Origin: Sphingobium indicum BiD32
GTDB lineage: Bacteria > Pseudomonadota > Alphaproteobacteria > Sphingomonadales > Sphingomonadaceae
Reading direction: 5' to 3'
Length of the DNA: 64,000 bases
Assembly (NCBI RefSeq): GCF_000382885.1
Contig: NZ_CAVK010000055.1
Location: 1 to 64,000, forward strand
Shown: in pieces, positions 16,917-25,289 of the stretch
Numbering within the stretch: the first letter of the stretch is position 1
How the letters are laid out: every line of letters begins with the position of its first letter
Program-made: the position numbers and the translations under genes
Notes under the pieces: generated by a model
Told to the model about the DNA's origin: nothing
The model's input: the letters and a program-made list of their open reading frames with translations, nothing else
Database searches by the model: none

Positions 16917-18899
16917 GTGCGTATCGAATCTGTAACCCTGTCGGGCTTCCGTTGTTTCAGCCCCGATCCGATCACAGTGCCGATTTCATCGGAGATCACG
17001 GCCGTTGTCGGCCCGAATGCGGCGGGCAAGACCGCGCTCCTGCACGCACTGTCGAAGCTGTTTGGCGTATCGCGCGCGCAGCGCACCGTTCAGCGTTCAG
17101 ATTTTCACCTTAGCGCAGACAACCATCCGGATGATCGCGAACCCAAGGATTTGTTCATCGACGTGCTGATCGGTTTGCCCGAACTGGCCGATGGCACCGC
17201 GACACCGGAGACGATCGCCCCCTCGTTCCGGCACATGCAGATCGAACGAGAGGGCAAATCGCCAGTCTGCCGTCTGCGCCTCGTGGCGCGATGGGAAGAC
17301 GACGGGACGGTCGAAGGTGAGGTTTCGCAGGAACTCTTTTGGGTCGATACGCTCGATGACGATCCGACCGAAGACAAGTGTCACCCTGTTTCGGCGGCGG
17401 ATCGTGGCCTCATCCAACTCTATTATACGCCTGCCAGCCGGGACGCGGCGGCCCAGATTAGGGCAACGACGGGCGCACTAGCCGCTCGCCTGCTCCGCGC
17501 TATCGAATGGTCGTCCGAGACCGAGGAGGCTGTTCAGAAAGCCACTGAGAATCTGGCCACGGCATTCGAGAGCGAGTCGGCGATTGCCGCGATCGGCAAA
17601 GCCGTGCAGGCGCGCTGGTCAGGCCTTCACGACGATGTTGTCGATACGAAGCCCAGGCTCAGCCTGGTCAGCCGCCGGTTTGAGGATGTCGTCAACAAAA
17701 TCGCCGTCATCTTCGAGCAGGGACCGGACGGTCAGGAACGCGGTCTCGACGCTCTGAGTGATGGGCAGCAATCCCTATTCTATTTCGCGCTGGCCGCAGC
17801 CGTTTTCGATCTGGAGCGCGAGGTTGTCGCCGGCACGGTCGAGGGGTTCCGCGACGATACTCTGCGCATTCCCGCCCTCACGATCTTCGCGGTGGAAGAG
17901 CCGGAAAACCATCTCTCCCCTTATTTCCTGGCGCGCATCATCCGTCAGGTCCGCTCGCTGACCGATGCCGGTGGCGCTCAGGCCATCGTCACCAGTCATT
18001 CGCCCGCGGTTTTGAGCCGCGTCAATCCGCGGGAGGTTCGCTACTGCCGCTGCGATCCGGAGACGCGCATCTCGTCGGTCAAGACGATCAAGATGCCAGC
18101 AGGTGTCGATGAGGCAGCCAAATTCGTTCGCGGTGCCGTACTCGCCTATCCAGAACTCTACTTCGCCCGGTTCGTGCTGCTCGTCGAAGGAGATTCGGAG
18201 CGAATCGTCTTGCCGCCTCTGGCTGAGGCGCTCGACCTCCTGATCGATCCTGCCTTCGTCGCCATCGTGCCACTAGGCGGGCGGCATGTGCAGCACTTCT
18301 GGCGGTTATTGAAGCATCTGGGCATCCCTCACGCGACCCTCCTGGATCTCGATCTGGGTCGCGAAGGTGGCGGCTTTGGCCGAGTGAAGACGGCGATCGA
18401 GAATCTCATCGAATTTGGCGTGCCAAAAGCCAAACTCCTAGAAATTGAAGGTGGCTTGTTGTCCGACGAGAGACTCTCAACAATGCACACATGGCAGGAC
18501 GTGGAAGATCGGAAGATTCTGAAGGGATGGCTCGATCGCCTCAAGTTGCATGGAGTCTACTTCTCCGCGCCTCTCGACCTCGATCTTGCCATGCTTGAAG
18601 CCTTCCCGGAGGCATACGAAGCGATCATTCCCAAGGGCGGCGGACCAAAGATGACCGCTGACAAAGCGGCGGAAGTAGTTCTCGGGACGGCTGGACCAGG
18701 GCTCACGCTCTACACGGGGGCATTCAAGGACTATCCAGACCTACTGCCAGCCTACCGCTATCACTTTCTTACACATAGCAAGCCGGCAACCCATCTCGCG
18801 GCGCTGTCGCACATCAAACCCAAGGCGTTGCGCGAAGATATGCCTTCTGTTCTGGCCGAAGTTCTCAAGCACATCGCCAAGTCATTGCGGCGGGACTAG
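16917..18899 (+). CDS. Gabija-like GajA: OLD-family ATPase/Toprim nuclease
   Basis: The start is taken as GTG at 16917 (MRIESVTLSGFRCFSPDPIT) behind a GGAAGGAAG ribosome-binding sequence; an in-frame ATG at 16869 lies inside fic. The 660 residues contain an ABC-type ATPase with Walker A GPNAAGKT (32-39), Walker B IFAVEEPENHLSP and the switch histidine TSHSPAVLSRV. A Toprim domain follows, with LLVEGDSE near 421 and DLDLGREGGG near 476. This is the OLD architecture of Gabija GajA, which nicks phage DNA when nucleotides fall. It is 2 nt from the helicase gene. It is somewhat longer than the studied GajA (about 580 residues), so Gabija-like is the careful wording. Confidence 0.83.
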   Translation: MRIESVTLSGFRCFSPDPITVPISSEITAVVGPNAAGKTALLHALSKLFGVSRAQRTVQRSDFHLSADNHPDDREPKDLFIDVLIGLPELADGTATPETIAPSFRHMQIEREGKSPVCRLRLVARWEDDGTVEGEVSQELFWVDTLDDDPTEDKCHPVSAADRGLIQLYYTPASRDAAAQIRATTGALAARLLRAIEWSSETEEAVQKATENLATAFESESAIAAIGKAVQARWSGLHDDVVDTKPRLSLVSRRFEDVVNKIAVIFEQGPDGQERGLDALSDGQQSLFYFALAAAVFDLEREVVAGTVEGFRDDTLRIPALTIFAVEEPENHLSPYFLARIIRQVRSLTDAGGAQAIVTSHSPAVLSRVNPREVRYCRCDPETRISSVKTIKMPAGVDEAAKFVRGAVLAYPELYFARFVLLVEGDSERIVLPPLAEALDLLIDPAFVAIVPLGGRHVQHFWRLLKHLGIPHATLLDLDLGREGGGFGRVKTAIENLIEFGVPKAKLLEIEGGLLSDERLSTMHTWQDVEDRKILKGWLDRLKLHGVYFSAPLDLDLAMLEAFPEAYEAIIPKGGGPKMTADKAAEVVLGTAGPGLTLYTGAFKDYPDLLPAYRYHFLTHSKPATHLAALSHIKPKALREDMPSVLAEVLKHIAKSLRRD

Positions 18900-18901
18900 C
18901 C

Positions 18902-20806
18902 ATGGCGGTGCTGTCGCGACGGGTTCGCCCGGATGATTGGAAGCCGGTCGGCGTGGACGCGCTCGAAGCGAATGCGTTGAAGGTTGTCCGGTCGGCAGAC
19001 AATCGATCCGTCATCGCCGGCCCCGGTGCAGGCAAGACGGAATTGCTCGCGCAACGCGCCGCCTATCTCCTCCAGACGGGCACCGCACCTCCGCCAGGGC
19101 GTATTCTGGCCATCAGCTTCAAGCGCGATGCCGCAACGAACCTCGCCGCGCGGGTCCGTCAACGATGCCACCGCATTCATGCCGGGCGCTTCGACTCCAT
19201 GACGTTCGACGCCTTTGCGAAGGGGCTGATCGACCGCTTTGGTCAGGCATTACCCGAACTCTGGCGACCCACGCCCGACTATGAAATCATGTTCCCCAAT
19301 GATCGAGATTATCGGGATTTCCTTCAGCAGCAACTCGGTGCCCCTCCGACATCGGTCGGCATCTACGCCGACATTCAAGCGATAACAGTGAAAGCGTTCG
19401 AACGCCGTCATCTGGTGGGATTGCCGCTCCCGTTGGAAGGCTGGCCAAATCCGACGCCGTGTCAATGGGCAGCCGATCGCTACTGGCAAACGTCGCTTCG
19501 CAGTGGCAAGACGAGCGGCCTGTCGTTTCCCATGATCGGGCGCCTTGTCGAACTACTGTTGCGGGTTAATCCGATGGCGCGCGACGCGCTGCGACTGACC
19601 TACTCGCACCTGTTCATGGACGAGTTTCAGGATACGACTCAAATCCAATACGATCTGGTTCGCACAATCTTCCTCGGCACCGACACTGTGATCACCGCCG
19701 TGGGGGACAACAAGCAGCAGATCATGCGCTGGGCCATGGCGATGGATGATCCGTTCACGGCTTTTGACGCCGACTTCGCCGCGAAGCGAACACCTCTCTA
19801 CAACAATTATCGTTCGTCGCCCGAGCTGGTGCGTATCCAGCATGTTCTGGCCCAAGCCTTAGACGCGCGCGCCGTGGCACCGGTATCGAAAACGGTGGGC
19901 ACGATCGCAGGGGACAGTTGCGCAATCTGGGATTTCTCGACGCCGGAGGTCGAGGCGGACCGCCTGGCGGCATTCGTTGCCGCCGAGATGAAGACCCAAA
20001 AGCTCGGCCCACGCGATTTCGTTCTGCTTGTCCGCCAGAAGGCCGTCGACTACGCGGCTGTCCTCGAACCGGCCTTCGCGGCCGCCGGTATTCCCCTGCG
20101 CAACGAGGCCGGGACCGTCGGCACGGTCATGCTGCAAGAACTGCTGGCGGAAGAAGCATCGGAACTGGTCGTCGCCATTCTGCACCTCGCGATGACCAAG
20201 CGGGCCGGCCGATATTGGACGGACTGTCAGGAGGCGCTAGCTGCACTCCGTGGCGTCGCGCCCGATGAAGAGGCCGCGCAGACCAAACTTGCCCGCGAAC
20301 TGGACGCATACGTGATCAAGCTCAGCGCCGCACATCCCAATCCACCAAAAACAAAGGCAATAGCGCAATCCATCGTGGACGACATTCTGGCCTTCATCGG
20401 CCGGGAACGGCTGATCGCCGTTCATCCCGCCTACGGCCAGGGCAGCTGGCTCGAAAAGGTTCTTGATGCGGTCGCGGTGCATCTGCTGGTGTCGTCGGCT
20501 GACGGCATCGATTGGTCATCGGCTCTTGACGCCTATGAAGGCATCCATGCGATCCCGCTGATGACAATCCATAAAAGCAAAGGACTCGAATACCACAGCG
20601 TTATATTCGTCGGCTTGGACGATGGCGCATGGTGGAGTTTCTCCAACGATCAGGTCGAGGCTACTGCGGGTTTCTTTGTTGCATTCACTCGCGCCAAACA
20701 GCGTGTCGTTTTCACCTATTGCGCTCGTCGTGGCTCACGAACCAAGATCGCGACACTGTATGAGCTTCTGAGTAAGGCAGGGGTGCAGAGTGTGCGCGTT
20801 GCTTAA
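18902..20806 (+). CDS. Gabija-like GajB: UvrD/Rep helicase
   Basis: This 634-residue superfamily IA helicase has motif I AGPGAGKTE near residue 39, motif Ia ISFKRDAATNLAARV, motif II LFMDEFQDTT near 237, motif III VGDNKQQIMRW, motif IV NNYRSSPELV, motif V MTIHKSKGLEYHSVIFVGLD near 555 and motif VI VAFTRAKQRVVFTYC. All nucleotide-binding elements are present, so it should be active. Its 2-nt spacing from the OLD nuclease gene is the diagnostic gajA-gajB order. In known Gabija complexes GajB binds the GajA tetramer and augments defence. Generic DNA repair is the alternative, but the pairing argues against it. Confidence 0.84.
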   Translation: MAVLSRRVRPDDWKPVGVDALEANALKVVRSADNRSVIAGPGAGKTELLAQRAAYLLQTGTAPPPGRILAISFKRDAATNLAARVRQRCHRIHAGRFDSMTFDAFAKGLIDRFGQALPELWRPTPDYEIMFPNDRDYRDFLQQQLGAPPTSVGIYADIQAITVKAFERRHLVGLPLPLEGWPNPTPCQWAADRYWQTSLRSGKTSGLSFPMIGRLVELLLRVNPMARDALRLTYSHLFMDEFQDTTQIQYDLVRTIFLGTDTVITAVGDNKQQIMRWAMAMDDPFTAFDADFAAKRTPLYNNYRSSPELVRIQHVLAQALDARAVAPVSKTVGTIAGDSCAIWDFSTPEVEADRLAAFVAAEMKTQKLGPRDFVLLVRQKAVDYAAVLEPAFAAAGIPLRNEAGTVGTVMLQELLAEEASELVVAILHLAMTKRAGRYWTDCQEALAALRGVAPDEEAAQTKLARELDAYVIKLSAAHPNPPKTKAIAQSIVDDILAFIGRERLIAVHPAYGQGSWLEKVLDAVAVHLLVSSADGIDWSSALDAYEGIHAIPLMTIHKSKGLEYHSVIFVGLDDGAWWSFSNDQVEATAGFFVAFTRAKQRVVFTYCARRGSRTKIATLYELLSKAGVQSVRVA

Positions 20807-20839
20807 TTTAGGTGATGCAGGGCATCGAGGAGAATATAT

Positions 20840-21287
20840 GTGACCATTACCTTCGAGGTTCATGGAGAAGACGGCCTCTTCTCCTATCCCGATGGCCACG
20901 ATGACATCCAGCAGCAGTTCGACAATCTGCTGGATGAACGCGATGCCGGGAATCTCAGCCGAACCAATTACGTCGGCAGGCTCAAGGAACTTGTTGCTGC
21001 CGATCCGACCTTCATCGACGGGCAAGACGCCCGACGCCATCGCCTTTCTTCGCTGGCTTCATACCCATCCCAAGGTGATGGCTGAACGGGCAGCCTACCT
21101 CGAAGGCCGCGAAGCGTTGTTGTGGAACCATGACGTCGAAGAGCGTCGCGCCATCCTGGTGCAGGAAGATGCCATCGTTCATGATATCGACGATCGGCTA
21201 TCGGACGTGATCGTGCAGTCCCGCACCGACCGTGGCGGTTCGTCCGTGGTTCCCTGGAATTATACAAAGAAACGCGATCGTTTCTGA
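20840..21287 (+). pseudogene. Frameshifted conserved hypothetical gene
   Basis: A GTG start at 20840 with a GAGGAG ribosome-binding sequence opens a frame reading MTITFEVHGEDGLFSYPDGH, continuing through NLLDERDAGNLSRTNYVGRL to about position 21020. The frame then becomes unlike coding sequence and stops at 21085. A second frame carries a plausible continuation (GKTPDAIAFLRWLHTHPKVM ... VVPWNYTKKRDRF) to 21287. Either one base has been gained or lost near 21025, or two gene ends have been fused. The N-terminal part looks like a small conserved protein that often precedes TPR-like segments. It follows gajB by 33 nt and may be operon debris. Confidence 0.5.
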
Positions 21288-21367
21288 TTGCCAGAGGACG
21301 GATCTCTGCCTGCCCATAGGAAACACGCCATTCCGACTAACTATGAAGAACTCCGCTTTCCTGATTT

Positions 21368-22657
21368 TTATGAAATCACCCTGGTCGAAAGCAAATCCGC
21401 CCAATCGCAAAGCGCCTTTTTGCGAGCGTCAAGCATCTCGGATTTGTTGTAGACGCGCATGATCTTCGACCGCGTCGCGGTCGCGACGTGGTTCAATATC
21501 CGATCCGCAACATGGGGCGGCACACTCAGAATCTCGCAGGCGTGCGTATTGAAGGTCGTTCGCAGATCATGAACGGTCCAGTGCGGCATGTGCTCAACGG
21601 TTTCCAGATCGATCCCCGCCTGTTCCGCCTCCTTGATCCGGGCACCCCGGACTGCCTTGTCAATCCGGCGCTTGGCTTTCGTGAAACCCGAGACCGATGT
21701 TTCACCAGTGGTCGAAAAGAGTAGCTTCGACTCCTTCGGCCGCTCCTTGTGGTTGAGCGCCTCGATAATGATGGACCGAGCCAATGGCGAAAGCGGGACA
21801 CGCAGGGCCTTCGCGTTCTTCGTTCGGCCAGCGGGAAGTACCCATATTCCCTGATCCGGCGTGTCGTCATCCCCGACAGTCAGATCCGCGATCGGCATGG
21901 CCGATATTTCTTCCCGCCGCATCGGCAGCACTATCAGCAAACGGTATAGCTGCTCGAATGGATATCCAAGGCCAGTGGTTGCAGCCCAAACCTCGCGTAG
22001 TTCTTCAAGGGTGTGAAACCGGTCGCGCTCGTTTTCCTTGGCCGGCTTGCGGATGTTTTTTGCGGGAGAATCGGTGAGGATTTCCTCTTCGACGCACCAG
22101 TTGAAGAAGGCCGACGCATAAGCGAGCTTCCGGTTGGCCGATATCGGTGCCTGCCGGGCATGCTTCTTGACGAGATCGCTGATCTCGGCGCGGGTTATCG
22201 AGGCCGGCTTCCGGTTGGCGAGGGTCGTCATCAGACCCTTTTTGCCGTCAAGTGCACGCCGGGTCTGAGCACCGCGACGGTGCTGCGCGAGAATGAGTTC
22301 CTCATACAGGTCCAGTACGTCCTTGAGGGTTGTTCTGGTCCGTATCTCAAGAGCTGCTTCGCGTGCTGCAACCCGCTTCTCCTCGTTGAGGTCATGGCCC
22401 TGGACGACCTTGGCCCGCGCCTCCTGTGCTGCCGCTCGCGCCTCGGCAATACCCATACCGGGCCAGGATCCGAGCTTGATACGCGTGGGTTGACCATTTT
22501 TCAGCCGCCCCCAATACGACCAGCTTGCGGATCGTTGACCCGCGCGGATGCGCAGGCCCGGCTCGCGATCATCGCGGAGTTCGAGTTGCCCAGAGGCACC
22601 ATTCTTGGCCCTCAGGATCAGGGCCTCAATTCCGTTTTTTGTAAGTGAGGCCGCCAC
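21368..22657 (-). CDS. Tyrosine recombinase (DUF4102-type integrase)
   Basis: The start is placed at GTG 22657 (VAASLTKNGIEALILRAKNG) because an AAGGAG ribosome-binding sequence precedes it; the longer frame to 22747 crosses repeat sequence. The 429 residues have an N-terminal DUF4102-like domain (LELRDDREPGLRIRAG), a core-binding SAM-like domain, and the catalytic elements R in LPMRREEIS, HDLRTTFNT (HxxR), DRILNHVATATRSK and the nucleophile Tyr in MRVYNKSEM. It lies next to the tRNA-Lys fragment at 22865 and points inward, as usual for island integrases. A promoter candidate is at 22775-22802. Confidence 0.9.
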   Translation of the reverse strand: MAASLTKNGIEALILRAKNGASGQLELRDDREPGLRIRAGQRSASWSYWGRLKNGQPTRIKLGSWPGMGIAEARAAAQEARAKVVQGHDLNEEKRVAAREAALEIRTRTTLKDVLDLYEELILAQHRRGAQTRRALDGKKGLMTTLANRKPASITRAEISDLVKKHARQAPISANRKLAYASAFFNWCVEEEILTDSPAKNIRKPAKENERDRFHTLEELREVWAATTGLGYPFEQLYRLLIVLPMRREEISAMPIADLTVGDDDTPDQGIWVLPAGRTKNAKALRVPLSPLARSIIIEALNHKERPKESKLLFSTTGETSVSGFTKAKRRIDKAVRGARIKEAEQAGIDLETVEHMPHWTVHDLRTTFNTHACEILSVPPHVADRILNHVATATRSKIMRVYNKSEMLDARKKALCDWADLLSTRVIS

Positions 22658-22681
22658 TCGAACACTCCTTGACCCAAAAAT

Positions 22682-22701
22682 TAGGTTGCATATAGGTTGC
22701 A
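22682..22701. repeat. Tandem direct repeat beside integrase
   Basis: TAGGTTGCA occurs twice with an 11-bp period (22682-22690 and 22693-22701), between the integrase start and its putative promoter. Helical phasing and position suit an integrase arm-type or excisionase/repressor site. Function inferred. Confidence 0.45.
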
Positions 22702-22774
22702 CCAGAGCCCCGACTGACTGGAGTTTCCGCAAGCCAACGACGGACACCCGAGGACGAGACCCTGTGAAATTTCT

Positions 22775-22802
22775 ATTATATATCAGTATGTTGGAGATTC
22801 AA
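22775..22802 (-). promoter_or_regulatory. Sigma-70-like promoter for integrase
   Basis: On the minus strand TTGAAT (22802-22797) and TATAAT (22780-22775) are separated by 16 bp, in an AT-rich patch. It would start transcription about 110 nt before the chosen GTG at 22657. Confidence 0.45.
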
Positions 22803-22864
22803 AATCGGACGCCGGAGGACATTGGGGGACGTGTCAGGACGTTCAAAAAATCGCCCCCGGACGC

Positions 22865-22909
22865 CTCTTAATCAGCGGGTCCTAGGTTCGAGCCCTAGTG
22901 CGTCCACCA
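22865..22909 (+). other. attR: 3' fragment of tRNA-Lys(CTT)
   Basis: These 45 bases correspond to a tRNA from the anticodon loop (CTCTTAA, anticodon CTT) through the T-arm (GGTTCGAGCCC) to the encoded CCA end. The sequence before them is not a tRNA 5' half, so this is not a functional gene. It is the duplicated attachment core left by integration into tRNA-Lys(CTT). The identity beginning at the anticodon loop suggests crossover there. The intact tRNA should lie at the element's left end, outside the window. Confidence 0.75.
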
Positions 22910-23087
22910 AATTCTCCATATATTTCAACGTATTAAATGGCCCTTGGGCCAACCGGATTTCCGCTCGCAGATCGCTAGGTAGCTCTCTAGGTAGCAGCGG
23001 ATCCGGCGACGGTTGATCAAGGTATTGCGACGAAAAGCTGGCTCCAGCGTGTGCTCGAGCCTGTCTTGCTCTATCAACACCTGGGGT

Positions 23088-23960
23088 TCAGTGACCCGGA
23101 TTGAGAATCGCGGCGTTTTTCCGCAGTGCTTCGACAACTGTATCGGTTACTGCCCGCACTCTCGGCATGTGGCGCATGTCCACATGCACACCTATCCAGA
23201 TGTCTCGAACAAGGTCAGGTCTGTCGGGGTACAGGCGAATTAGCCCGGGCTCCCCATCGGCACGATAGCGGGCGAGCGCGGCAACCCCGGCCCCTGCAAG
23301 AGTCGCGTGAACCTGCACTTCGCGGCTGTTGGAGCGAAAACCGATAAGCGCATCGGGAAAGGCATCCCGCAGCCATTTGGCCTCCGGCAAATGCGCCTGA
23401 TCGTCGAGCACCGTTACGAGGCGGGCTTGCCCCTCCTCGATGGGCCGGGCCATATCCGGGGCTGAGTACAGTCCCATGGCGAGCGCGCCGACGCGTCGGG
23501 CTGCCACCTCGTTCCCCTCAAAGCGTGACATGCGCAGCGCGATATCGGCCTCCCGCTTGGACAGGCTGAGCGAACGCGTGTCGGGAACCAGTTCGACAAC
23601 GATGCCCGGATGCTTGGCTTGCAGGGTGACGAGCGCCGGGGTGACGATCCGCGCTGCAAGCGTGTCGACCGTGGTCAGCCTGACTAGGCCTTCGAGCGCC
23701 ACGTCCTTGCCGGTGATGGCGCGTTCGGCGGCCAGTACCTCCGCTTCCACGCGTTCGGCATTGCCCAGCACAGTCTCCCCAAGGGGAGTCAACGCATAGC
23801 CACCGGGCAGGCGCTGCAGCAACCGCGCACCCGTCCGTGACTCCATCGCAGTGAGCCGGCGCCCCATCGTCGGCTGCGTCACTCCGAGCGCACGTGCCGC
23901 AGCAGACAGTGTCCCGTGCCGGGCAATGGCGAGGAATGTGCGAAGATCGTCCCAGTCCAT
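23088..23960 (-). CDS. LysR-family transcriptional regulator
   Basis: This 290-residue protein has an N-terminal winged helix-turn-helix (residues 3-60; LSAAARALGVTQPTMGRRLT) and a LysR substrate-binding domain (about 90-285). It is divergent from doxX/dioxygenase/wrbA, with 103 bp between the starts, a classic LysR arrangement. It therefore probably controls that operon in response to a quinone or aromatic compound. The length is normal for the family. A second copy lacking the DNA-binding domain lies at 56430-57140. This is the first complete gene on the chromosomal side of the island boundary. Confidence 0.88.
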   Translation of the reverse strand: MDWDDLRTFLAIARHGTLSAAARALGVTQPTMGRRLTAMESRTGARLLQRLPGGYALTPLGETVLGNAERVEAEVLAAERAITGKDVALEGLVRLTTVDTLAARIVTPALVTLQAKHPGIVVELVPDTRSLSLSKREADIALRMSRFEGNEVAARRVGALAMGLYSAPDMARPIEEGQARLVTVLDDQAHLPEAKWLRDAFPDALIGFRSNSREVQVHATLAGAGVAALARYRADGEPGLIRLYPDRPDLVRDIWIGVHVDMRHMPRVRAVTDTVVEALRKNAAILNPGH

Positions 23961-24063
23961 GCAACTTCATACGAAAACGCATGGCCACTAGTCAAACTTC
24001 ACGAATGGCATGCACTCATAAAACTACGTACCTGAGGGTCAACGAGACAAAGGACGATTGACC

Positions 24064-24471
24064 ATGACCCAGACAGCTTCGACTTCGCAGGCGATTGCCT
24101 TGCTCCGCGTGACCAGCGGCGCCCTCCTCCTCACGCATGGACTGATCAAGCTCCTGGTGTTCACGCCCGCCGGAACGGCCGGTTTCTTCGAAAGCATCAG
24201 CTTTCCCGGTATTCTGGCCTATCCGGTCATGGCCGGCGAGATCGGGCTTGGCCTTGCCCTGATTCTCGGCTTCATGACGCGTTGGGCAGCACTGGCGGCG
24301 CTGCCGATCATGATCGGGGCAATCGTGCCGCACGCCGCCAATGGCTTCACCTTTTCCAATACCGGTGGTGGTTGGGAATATCCGGTGTTCTGGGCCATCG
24401 CCCTGGCCGTTCAGGCGATGCTCGGCGACGGTGCCTATGCCATCGGCAACCCGCTGAAGCAGAAGGTGTGA
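24064..24471 (+). CDS. DoxX-family membrane protein
   Basis: The start is the ATG at 24064, behind AAGGA. The 135-residue protein has four predicted membrane segments (AIALLRVTSGALLLTHGLIK; ILAYPVMAGEIGLGLALILG; WAALAALPIMIGAIVPHA; VFWAIALAVQAML), as in DoxX/SURF4-like proteins. These are often found with quinone- or thiol-stress genes, and some form membrane oxidoreductase complexes. It is the first gene of an operon with the dioxygenase (6-nt gap) and wrbA. The biochemical role is unproven. Confidence 0.86.
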   Translation: MTQTASTSQAIALLRVTSGALLLTHGLIKLLVFTPAGTAGFFESISFPGILAYPVMAGEIGLGLALILGFMTRWAALAALPIMIGAIVPHAANGFTFSNTGGGWEYPVFWAIALAVQAMLGDGAYAIGNPLKQKV

Positions 24472-24476
24472 GCGAA

Positions 24477-25289
24477 ATGCTCCGCCCACTGTTCCTCTCG
24501 CATGGCGCGCCGACGCTGCCCTTCGAGGATGTCGCCGCCCGCGACTTCCTCAAGCACCTCCCGGCCGCCCTGCCGCGACCCCGCGCGATCCTGGTGGTTT
24601 CCGCACACTGGGAAACGCGCGTCCCCACCGTCAATGCCGTCGAAAGCAATCGGACGATCCACGACTTCGCGGGCTTTCCGGAGGCGCTCTATCAGCTGAC
24701 CTATCCCGCACCGGGTGACCCGCAGCTTGCCGACCGGATCGTCGATCTCCTCGCCGAGGCGGGACTTCCATCGGCCACGGATACCGCAAGGGGTCTCGAT
24801 CACGGAGCCTGGGTGCCATTGATGCTCGCCTGGCCGGACGCCGACATCCCGGTGGTGCAACTGTCCGTGCAAAGCCAGCTCGGTCCCGGCCATCACCTGG
24901 AAGTCGGCCGAGCAATCGCGCCGCTTGTTGAGGAAGGCGTGCTGATCGTCGCCAGCGGCAGCTTCACGCACGACCTGTCGAGCTGGCGCGGCCAGGCAGG
25001 CATGGCAGAGCCCGAATGGGTTACGGAGTTTGCAGACTGGTTCGACGCAGCGCTGGGTGAAGGACGCACCTGCGATCTGCTGGCCTATCGCCGCCTCGCC
25101 CCGCACGCGCAGCGTAACCATCCAACCGAGGAGCATCTCCTGCCCCTGTTCGTTGCGCTGGGTGCGGCGGGATCCGGCGCTCCCGTGCAACGGCTCCATG
25201 CCAGCAATACTTACGGCGTCCTTCGCATGGATGCCTATGCCTTTGGCGCCTCAACTATTTCGACCAATCAAAAAGGAAAGCAGTCATGA
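24477..25289 (+). CDS. Class III extradiol (DODA/LigB-type) dioxygenase
   Basis: The start is the ATG at 24477; a GTG at 24468 overlaps the doxX stop but has the ribosome-binding sequence too close. The 270 residues show the LigB/DODA features: [10 protein letters not shown] with an iron-ligand His near residue 8, VVSAHWET with His near 45, [12 protein letters not shown] and [11 protein letters not shown]. It should use non-haem Fe(II) to open catechol-type rings; YgiD-like members act on DOPA. The substrate is unknown. It overlaps wrbA by 4 nt, suggesting coupled synthesis for quinone/catechol detoxification. Confidence 0.85.
   Translation: MLRPLFLSHGAPTLPFEDVAARDFLKHLPAALPRPRAILVVSAHWETRVPTVNAVESNRTIHDFAGFPEALYQLTYPAPGDPQLADRIVDLLAEAGLPSATDTARGLDHGAWVPLMLAWPDADIPVVQLSVQSQLGPGHHLEVGRAIAPLVEEGVLIVASGSFTHDLSSWRGQAGMAEPEWVTEFADWFDAALGEGRTCDLLAYRRLAPHAQRNHPTEEHLLPLFVALGAAGSGAPVQRLHASNTYGVLRMDAYAFGASTISTNQKGKQS

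Larger units (their letters stand above)
1..22909. mobile_element. Right part of a tRNA-Lys-integrated genomic island/ICE
   Basis: The segment combines backbone genes of plasmid/ICE type (DUF932, strawberry-notch/methyltransferase, ParB-like, Toprim), two defence operons, an integrase facing inward and a tRNA 3' fragment at its edge. No conjugation (VirB/Tra) gene is visible, so self-transfer cannot be judged; the left part is outside the window. Confidence 0.75.

Noticed and set aside
18329-18899. Possible PARIS-type AAA/Toprim partner instead of Gabija
   Set aside because: The partner gene is a UvrD helicase and the Toprim is fused to the ATPase in one chain, which fits OLD/Gabija, not a separate AriA-AriB pair.
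22865-22909. Intact tRNA-Lys gene
   Set aside because: Only the part from the anticodon loop to CCA is present; the upstream bases cannot form the D-arm or the 5' acceptor strand, so it is an attachment-site remnant.
23966-23995. Sigma-70-like promoter for the LysR gene (TTGACT/TATGAA, 18-bp spacer)
   Set aside because: It would place the transcript start at the ATG itself; without mapping data a leaderless transcript is not a safe call.
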